Below are positions 58,755 through 64,000 of a stretch of 64,000 nt of DNA, piece after piece (within the stretch, counting starts at the first letter, position 1; the number at the start of each line of letters is the position of its first letter). Source of the DNA: CAVWSM01 sp963757805. Its GTDB lineage: Bacteria; Actinomycetota; Actinomycetes; Jiangellales; Jiangellaceae. Where the stretch lies: NCBI GenBank assembly GCA_963757805.1, contig CAVWSM010000013.1:62001-126000 (forward strand). Direction: 5' to 3'. The translations under genes were made by a program, and so were the position numbers. A model generated the notes under the pieces. The model had not been told where the DNA came from. It did not search any database and saw only the letters and a program-made list of their open reading frames with translations.

Positions 58755-60452
58755 CTAGGAGAACCCGGGCACACCCACCAGCCAGTCGGGGGGCTGGCCG
58801 GGCCACCAGCTCGTGCCATAGCTCTCGTAGGCCATGCCGAACACCCAGGCCACCACGAAGAGCGCCGCAGGGAGCACCCACCCCGCACGCCGGTCGCGGG
58901 TGAGCCGGATTATCGCCCAGGTGCCAACCGCGCGGGGGCGCTTGGCGCCAGGGCCGCTCCACGCCATCAGCGCTCCGGCACCCCCAGCCACAGTCAGCGT
59001 GCCCCGTGCGTCAGCCCCCGCGCCGTGCGCTACGGCTCCTGCCGAAGCGGCAACCAGAAAGATGGGTACGAGCTGCAGGACGGCGCCCACGAGCGCACGG
59101 AAGGCGTGCCAGGGGCTGCTCAGCACCCCGACGACGACGTCGCTGGAGTGCGGGCCACCGCGAATGCGGCGGCGCTCCCAGAGGGCGTGCCCGGCCAGCC
59201 ACAAGGTGCGCCCCACGACCAGCAGCAGGAAGACCGTGATGAGGGCAAAGTTGGGGAGCAGCGGAGTCAGCATGGCGATCGCAGCCAGGAGTCCGAGCTG
59301 GGCGGCGCGCGTGCGTAACACCGAGCCGGCGGCGTCGGCCGTGGGCGCCGGTAGTGACTGCTGCAAGGCGGGGGAAAGCGGTGTCGACGGTACGAGCGGC
59401 TGGGCCGCGGCGTGCGGAAACGGCACGTGCGCGGCGGGCGGGGCGGCGCTCGGGCTAGCCCACACGGCATCTGCCGGCGGCAGGTCGAGGCGGGTCGGCG
59501 GAGTGACCCGGCCGACGACGGCAGTCGACGGGGCAGCACCGACGACCATGGTCGCGTCAGGCGCAGCCACCGCGGCGGTCACCTGGCCGCCGACCAGCAC
59601 GGTCGGCCGGGCCGTTGCCGTCCGCTCCGCGCCCGGCGCCGAAGGGGTCGGCGAGGCAGCTGGCGCGAGTCCGAGGCGGGCCCGGAATTCGGCGATGGAC
59701 GGCCGCCGGGCCGGCTCGACCGCAAGCCCCGAGGCGAGGAGACCGCGCAGCGTCTCGGTCACCCCGTCGATGCCGATCTCGCCGCGGCGGATCCGGTCGA
59801 GGACGACGACGTCAGGCCCCTTCCCGTATGGCGGCTGGCCAGTGGCGGCGAAGGCGATCGTCGCGGCGAGACCATGAATGTCCGTCGCCGGTGTCGGATC
59901 CAGGCCCATGACCGTCTCCGGGGCCAGGTAGCCCGGCGTTCCGACCACGAGGCCAGTCGCCGTCAGGCGCGCGTCATCGAGGGCTCGCGCCAACCCGAAG
60001 TCGATCAACACCGGCTCGCCGTTGTGGAGCATCACGTTGCCCGGCTTGATGTCTCGGTGCACCACCCCTGCGGCGTGCACGGTGTCGAGCGCGTCGAGCA
60101 ACCCTGCGACCACACGTCGCAGCGCGTCGCCGCGAAGCGGGCCGTGATCGCGGACGACAGAGTCGAGCGGCGCGCCTGGCACGTAGCGCGTGACGATGTA
60201 GGGCGTCGCTCCGGTCACGTCGGCGTCGAGCACCTCGGCCACATGCCGACCACGGACGCGGCGCATGGCAGCGACCTCGCGGGCCAGCCGGTCGCGGGCG
60301 TCGACGCCGCCCAGCAGGTGCGGCCGCAGCACCTTGAGGGCGACCGGGTTTCCGTCGCCGCGCGCAGCAAGGTGCACGACCCCCATGCCGCCCTCGCCGA
60401 GGAGGTCCAGGAGCCGGTACGGGCCTAGCTGCTCCGGCGCGCTCACGGACAA
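58755..60452 (-). CDS. Hanks-type Ser/Thr protein kinase with C-terminal membrane domain
   Basis: The N-terminal ~270 residues are a complete kinase domain: LGEGGMGVVHLA (P-loop), VALKVL (ATP-site Lys), HRDIKPGNVML, IDFGLAR and GTPGYLAPE. It is followed by a long Pro/Ala-rich linker and about four C-terminal membrane helices (LLAAIAMLTPLLPNFALITVFLLLVVGRTLWL and others). There are no PASTA domains, unlike PknB. It may sense membrane state. Length 565, intact. The start is the ATG of MSVSAPEQ at 60452. Confidence 0.92.
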   Translation of the reverse strand: MSVSAPEQLGPYRLLDLLGEGGMGVVHLAARGDGNPVALKVLRPHLLGGVDARDRLAREVAAMRRVRGRHVAEVLDADVTGATPYIVTRYVPGAPLDSVVRDHGPLRGDALRRVVAGLLDALDTVHAAGVVHRDIKPGNVMLHNGEPVLIDFGLARALDDARLTATGLVVGTPGYLAPETVMGLDPTPATDIHGLAATIAFAATGQPPYGKGPDVVVLDRIRRGEIGIDGVTETLRGLLASGLAVEPARRPSIAEFRARLGLAPAASPTPSAPGAERTATARPTVLVGGQVTAAVAAPDATMVVGAAPSTAVVGRVTPPTRLDLPPADAVWASPSAAPPAAHVPFPHAAAQPLVPSTPLSPALQQSLPAPTADAAGSVLRTRAAQLGLLAAIAMLTPLLPNFALITVFLLLVVGRTLWLAGHALWERRRIRGGPHSSDVVVGVLSSPWHAFRALVGAVLQLVPIFLVAASAGAVAHGAGADARGTLTVAGGAGALMAWSGPGAKRPRAVGTWAIIRLTRDRRAGWVLPAALFVVAWVFGMAYESYGTSWWPGQPPDWLVGVPGFS

Positions 60453-60471
60453 GACGGTATAGCACCCGCTA

Positions 60472-60515
60472 ACGTCCGAGCGGCCGAGCGCGATAGCGCT
60501 CGCGTCCTCGGACGT
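60472..60515 (-). terminator. Nested hairpin after the lipoamide-dehydrogenase-like gene
   Basis: ACGTCCGAG (60472-60480) and CTCGGACGT (60507-60515) form a perfect 9-bp stem, and GAGCGC-GATA-GCGCTC (60486-60501) forms a second stem inside it. It lies 17 bp past the gene at 60533 and 19 bp before the kinase start, so it is probably a terminator for the former. Confidence 0.6.
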
Positions 60516-60532
60516 CCCGGGATAATCGGCGG

Positions 60533-61894
60533 TTACGAGAGGTCCGCCAACGCCGCTTCGATCCCCCGGTGGATGGTGGGGTAGGCCCAGATCATGTGCC
60601 GCAGCACGCTGAGCGGCACCTGCCCGGCGACCGCTACGGCCAGCGCGCCGAGGACCTCGCCGCCCGTCGGTCCGGCGGACGTGGCGCCGACCAGCACATC
60701 ACGGTCGGCATCGGCGACGAGCTTGATATAGCCCTCGTTGCCTGCCTTGTGGATCCAACCGCGAGCCGTCGAGGGCACCTGGGTGGATCCGACCATCACC
60801 CGAAGGCCCTGCTCGCGGGCCTGCGCCTCGGTGAGGCCGACGCCGCCGACCTCGGGGTCGGTGAAGGTGACGCGCGGCACGGCTCGGTAGTCGGCGCCTG
60901 GCCCATCCTCGCCGAGGATGTCGCGCACGACGATGCCGGAGTGGTACATCGAGACGTGCGTGAAGGCACCCTTGCCGGTGATGTCGCCCATCGCATAGAC
61001 GCCATCGGAGACCCGCATCCGGTCATCGACCGGGACGGCGCGCGCGTGGGGGTCCACCCCGACCGTGTCGAGGCCCGGGCCGGTGATGTCGATACGGCGC
61101 CCAGTGGCTACCAGCAATCGCTCCGCGCGGAGGGTGTCGCCGCTGTCGAGACTCAGCGCGAACTCGCCGTCGTGCTCGACGCGCACGGCCTTGGCGCCCG
61201 TGTGGACCGCGATGCCCTCCTTCTCGAAGACCTGCGCGACGAGCGCACCCGACTCTGGCTCCTCCAGCGGGAGCAGCCGGTCGGCTGCCTCGACGAACGT
61301 GACCTGCGCGCCGAACCGGGCAAACACCTGACCGAGCTCGCAGCCGATGGCCCCGCCTCCTAGGACGATCAGCGACCGCGGGACCTCGGTGGCCTCGATC
61401 GCCTCCCGGTTGGTCCAGAGCGGGGTGCCGGCGAGGCCCTCGATCGGCGGCACGGCGGGATCGGTGCCCGTGTTGACGACGATCGCCCTGCGCGCGGTGA
61501 CGTCGGTTTCCTTGCCGTCGTTGCTGACTCGTACGAGCCCGGGCGAGACGATGCGGCCGGTGCCACGGATGAACGTTCCGCCCTTGCCCTCGAACCGCTC
61601 GACAGCGACCGTGTCGTCCCAGTCGTCGGTGGCCTCCTCGCGGATGCGCTTCGCGACGGGCGCCCACGACGGCCGTACGTCGGACTCACCGGCCATGCCG
61701 GGGATGCGGCGCCCCTCGGCCAGCAGGTTGGCGGCGCGGATCATCATCTTGCTCGGCACGCAGCCGTAGTAGGGGCACTCGCCGCCGACGAGGCGCCGAT
61801 CCAGCCCGACGACCCCCAGTCCGGCCAAGGCGAGGCGCCCAGCGACGTCCTCACCACCCGGTCCCATCCCGATGACGACGACGTCAGTGTCCAT
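60533..61894 (-). CDS. Lipoamide-dehydrogenase-like (mercuric-reductase type) flavoprotein disulfide reductase
   Basis: This 453-residue pyridine nucleotide-disulfide oxidoreductase has VVVIGMGPGGEDVAGRLA (FAD), the redox pair GGECPYYGCVPSK (Cys-x4-Cys), VLGGGAIGCELGQVFARFG (NAD) and GDITGKGAFTHVSMYHSG. The usual C-terminal HPTxxE His base is partly changed (AYPTIHRGIEAAL). Substrate is not certain; candidates are dihydrolipoyl-like proteins, mycothiol disulfide or a metal. It lies alone between the PAP2 and kinase genes. Confidence 0.88.
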   Translation of the reverse strand: MDTDVVVIGMGPGGEDVAGRLALAGLGVVGLDRRLVGGECPYYGCVPSKMMIRAANLLAEGRRIPGMAGESDVRPSWAPVAKRIREEATDDWDDTVAVERFEGKGGTFIRGTGRIVSPGLVRVSNDGKETDVTARRAIVVNTGTDPAVPPIEGLAGTPLWTNREAIEATEVPRSLIVLGGGAIGCELGQVFARFGAQVTFVEAADRLLPLEEPESGALVAQVFEKEGIAVHTGAKAVRVEHDGEFALSLDSGDTLRAERLLVATGRRIDITGPGLDTVGVDPHARAVPVDDRMRVSDGVYAMGDITGKGAFTHVSMYHSGIVVRDILGEDGPGADYRAVPRVTFTDPEVGGVGLTEAQAREQGLRVMVGSTQVPSTARGWIHKAGNEGYIKLVADADRDVLVGATSAGPTGGEVLGALAVAVAGQVPLSVLRHMIWAYPTIHRGIEAALADLS

Positions 61895-61933
61895 GGCGGC
61901 CTCCAGCCGAGCCGGTGGGGACGTGCGTGGGCG

Positions 61934-62725
61934 CTAGGTGGTGACCTCGCGCAGGATGCGCAGGCGATCTCGGTGCCAGGTGCGGGCAAATGTAGCCGCG
62001 ACGCCAATTGCGGCGGCCCCGGCCACGGCGTCCAGCACGAAGTGGTTGCCGGTGGCAACGACCACAAAGGTTGCGAACACGGGGTAGGCGACACCGATCG
62101 TGCGGAATGCCGGCGTGCCCCAGCCGTAGAGCATCCAGCCGCACCAGACAGCCCACCCGACGTGCATCGAGGGGAAGGCCGCGAACTCATTGGTCCACGG
62201 TGCCGTGCCGGGCGGTGCGCTGGCGTTGGTGCCCCACCAGCCGAAATCGGCGTAGTTAGCCATCACGTCGGCAAAGCCGGCCCCCATGAGGCGCGGCGGT
62301 GCCATCGGCACCAGCCAGTAGCAGGCGAGGGCGATGAGCGTCGCGACGACGAGGGTGTCGCGCGCGAAGGGATAAATCTCCGGTCGTCTCGCCCGTGCCC
62401 ACACGAGCACCGCGAGCGTGAGGACGTAGTGCATGGTCGCGTAGGCGTAGCAAACGACGATGGCCACCACGGTGTGCGCGTTGGTCCAATTGACCACGGG
62501 CATCTCGAAGTCGAGGCCCAGCGACGCCTCCACATCGAGCAACCGGTAGGCGTTACGTACGGCGACCGATGCGTCGTCCGAGGCGGCCAGTCGCGCCAGC
62601 GTGTAGGCCCCCCAGACCGCGACGAGCAGCCCGATCTCGGCCCACCACGGAATCTGTCGGCGGCGCAGTCGCTGCAGCGGAGACAGGCGGCTGTCGAGCG
62701 TCGACGGCGCTCCGTGTCCCACCAC
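61934..62725 (-). CDS. PAP2-superfamily membrane phosphatase (inositolphosphotransferase-like)
   Basis: This 263-residue protein has about six membrane helices and the PAP2 motifs APPRL near residue 142, FPSMHVGWA near residue 186 and a GNHFVLDAVAG segment with the third motif. The APPRL...FPSMH...H.xxD arrangement is typical of the Aur1/Ipt1-like PAP2_3 group, which transfers phosphoinositol or hydrolyses lipid phosphates. It is followed by the disulfide reductase on the same strand at a 39-bp gap. Confidence 0.85.
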   Translation of the reverse strand: MVGHGAPSTLDSRLSPLQRLRRRQIPWWAEIGLLVAVWGAYTLARLAASDDASVAVRNAYRLLDVEASLGLDFEMPVVNWTNAHTVVAIVVCYAYATMHYVLTLAVLVWARARRPEIYPFARDTLVVATLIALACYWLVPMAPPRLMGAGFADVMANYADFGWWGTNASAPPGTAPWTNEFAAFPSMHVGWAVWCGWMLYGWGTPAFRTIGVAYPVFATFVVVATGNHFVLDAVAGAAAIGVAATFARTWHRDRLRILREVTT

Positions 62726-62871
62726 GGCCTCCCCTGTCAGCCGACTAATCGCGTGTCACCCTGTCGGCCTCACACGCAACGCGGCTCCGACCCCCTGTGC
62801 AGCCGAAGCCGTTTCCGGCAAAGCCTAGCCATGAGAACTCGCCTGTTGCCCAGATTTATGCCCGCGCGGCG

Positions 62872-62969
62872 TCCCGAATTGACCACGTTCAGCAGGGTTG
62901 TCCCCGCACCACTAGGGCTATCGGCCTAGTGGTGCGGGGAACTCCTGCTTAACGTGGTCATTCCGGGAT
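62872..62969. repeat. Long imperfect palindrome (about 98 bp)
   Basis: A perfect core TCCCCGCACCACTAGG (62901-62916) and its complement (62925-62940) with an 8-nt loop is extended on both sides: GACCACGTT and AGCAGG on the left match CCTGCT and AACGTGGTC on the right, with the outer TCCCG-AAT/ATTC-CGGGA. It occupies the gap between the divergent PAP2 and WYL genes, so it is not a simple terminator of either. It may be a REP/MITE-like element or a regulatory cruciform. Confidence 0.75.
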
Positions 62970-63008
62970 CAGCCCACCCGATCCATCACGCACCCTACAG
63001 TCGGACAC

Positions 63009-63926
63009 GTGGCTGGTGGACGAGACCAACGCGTGCCGCTCGAGCGGCTCGTCCGGCTGCTGTCCGTGCTGTGGCAGGCCGGTGACCAGGGGCTGACGAC
63101 GGGTCGGCTGGTCGTCGTCGGTGCGTACGGCGGAGACGATGAGACCGGCCAGCGGCGCCAGCTGACCCGCGACCTCGCCGAGCTCAACCGACTCGGCTAT
63201 GACATCCGCAACGTCGCCCCGGAAGGGACCGACGCCGTCTACCGCCTCGTCGCCCGCGACAACCGCCTGCGTGTCTCGCTGACCCTGCCCCAGCAGGTGC
63301 AGCTCGTCCGGGCCGCGCAGATCGCCCGCCTCGACGAGCGTGCCGGACGATCTCTGGGCGTCACCGACGTGCCCAGCGCCAGTGACGTACGGGTCGCGGC
63401 GGGCAGCACGCCGACCCACCTCGACGCCGTTCTGCGCGCAGTCACGCGGCAGTGCCTCGTACGGTTCACGTACAACGGCAAACCGCGGGCGGTGCACCCG
63501 CACGTGGTGTTCCCCGGCGCTTCGGGCTGGTACGTCGAGGGCCACGAAGACGGTGACACTGTCGCCAAGGTCTTCGTGGTGGCCCGCATGAGCGACGTAC
63601 GCATTGACGCGCCCGGCACCGCCGACCAGCCGGTCAGCCCACGGCGCCGGCAGCTCGACCCGATGACCTGGCAGGTCGATCCGCCGACCGACGTGCTCGT
63701 CGAGACAACGCCGGAGCATCGTCCGCACGTCGAGGCAACGCTGGGCACCCCGACCTCGGTCACGGTCGACGACGGGCGCGTCGTGCTGACGCTCACCGTG
63801 ACGCACCGCGCGGCGTTCCGTGCCCGGCTCTACGAGCTGGGGCGCCGCGTTCGCGTGCTCGGCCCGGCCGACGTTCGCGCCGAGATCCTCGCCGAGCTGA
63901 CCGAGATCACGGGGGTTGGCAGGTGA
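63009..63926 (+). CDS. WYL-domain transcriptional regulator
   Basis: This 305-residue regulator has an N-terminal HTH-like region (VPLERLVRLLSVLWQAGDQGLTTGRLVV, then QLTRDLAELNRLGYDIR) and a WYL domain (VRFTYNGKPRAVHPHVVFPGASGWYVEGHEDG, then FVVARMSDVRI). WYL proteins respond to nucleic-acid ligands; the PafB/PafC pair controls the mycobacterial DNA-damage response. The start GTG at 63009 has no strong ribosome site. A second WYL-type gene begins at its stop, so this is the first of a tandem pair. Confidence 0.88.
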   Translation: MAGGRDQRVPLERLVRLLSVLWQAGDQGLTTGRLVVVGAYGGDDETGQRRQLTRDLAELNRLGYDIRNVAPEGTDAVYRLVARDNRLRVSLTLPQQVQLVRAAQIARLDERAGRSLGVTDVPSASDVRVAAGSTPTHLDAVLRAVTRQCLVRFTYNGKPRAVHPHVVFPGASGWYVEGHEDGDTVAKVFVVARMSDVRIDAPGTADQPVSPRRRQLDPMTWQVDPPTDVLVETTPEHRPHVEATLGTPTSVTVDDGRVVLTLTVTHRAAFRARLYELGRRVRVLGPADVRAEILAELTEITGVGR

Positions 63927-64000
63927 GCGTGCAACCGATGTACGCACGAAGGCTCGCGCGGGTGGCCCGCGTTCTGGAGCTGCTGGCGCTGCACCCCGAC
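63923..64000 (+). CDS. Second WYL-type regulator (5' end only, truncated by window edge)
   Basis: A GTG at 63923 overlaps the stop of the preceding gene (GTGA) and opens a frame that runs to the end of the window, 26 codons (VSVQPMYARRLARVARVLELLALHPD). The segment RRLARVARVLELLALHPD reads as the first helix of an HTH regulator. The coupling and family of its neighbour make a second WYL gene likely, but only the beginning can be seen. Confidence 0.6.
   Translation, partial: MSVQPMYARRLARVARVLELLALHPD

Noticed and set aside
1..64000. Insertion sequences, prophage or integrative element
   Set aside because: No transposase, integrase, terminal repeats with flanking duplications, or tRNA insertion site were found.

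Overview
The window is high-GC actinobacterial chromosome. Mycothiol synthase (mshD), GlnR, Lsr2, ClpC, an ECF41 sigma factor and a Cys-rich leader peptide ahead of sseA all point to an actinomycete. The order resembles Streptomyces and Nocardioidaceae as I remember them, but the genus cannot be fixed from the sequence. I see no rRNA, tRNA, CRISPR array, insertion sequence or prophage.

Layout. 1-3.2 kb: the 3' end of recB and recD (RecBCD repair). 3.2-8.6 kb: accessory enzymes and a TetR-controlled drug ABC exporter. 8.6-18.3 kb: SPFH/NfeD membrane pair, an endonuclease V-like protein, clpC, lsr2, cupin, an N-acetylglutamate synthase-type GNAT, lysS and MarR. 18.5-23 kb: MFS exporter, SDR, and an ECF41 sigma factor followed by ASCH/winged-helix and STAS genes. 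23-28.1 kb: an overlapping NAD/CoA cofactor operon (DUF2520-panC-nadB-nadC-coaX). 28.4-32.4 kb: MidA-type methyltransferase, two bacterial PH-domain membrane proteins and an orphan nuoD. 32.4-36.7 kb: an osmoprotectant ABC importer. 37-45 kb: ygfZ, a Fur-family gene, FABP, DsrE, DUF1416, sseA with its leader peptide, a membrane protein, moaD, glnR and mshD. 45-52 kb: ppk, mutT1 and pstSCAB behind a PHO box. 52.5-57 kb: an arsenic cassette. 57-58.7 kb: Pit phosphate transporter and its DUF47 partner. 58.7-64 kb: Ser/Thr kinase, lipoamide dehydrogenase-like flavoprotein, PAP2 phosphatase and tandem WYL regulators.

The genes connect in several ways. Phosphate storage (ppk) and two phosphate uptake systems flank an arsenate-reduction cassette that has no recognisable arsenite efflux pump. 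The ECF41 sigma factor faces an SDR gene whose upstream region carries an exact match to the published ECF41 promoter, so that pair looks like a self-contained regulon. The sseA-DUF1416 unit appears to be controlled by a cysteine-sensing attenuator peptide.

Data caveat: ten genes between 7 and 48 kb (drug ABC ATPase and permease, clpC 3' end, midA, ygfZ, a 33-residue membrane peptide, sseA, moaD, mshD, mutT1) each need exactly one inserted or removed base to restore the family product. Nine need one base removed and one (ygfZ) needs one added. Since essential or single-copy genes are hit, I read these as assembly indels rather than decay, but only raw reads can settle it.
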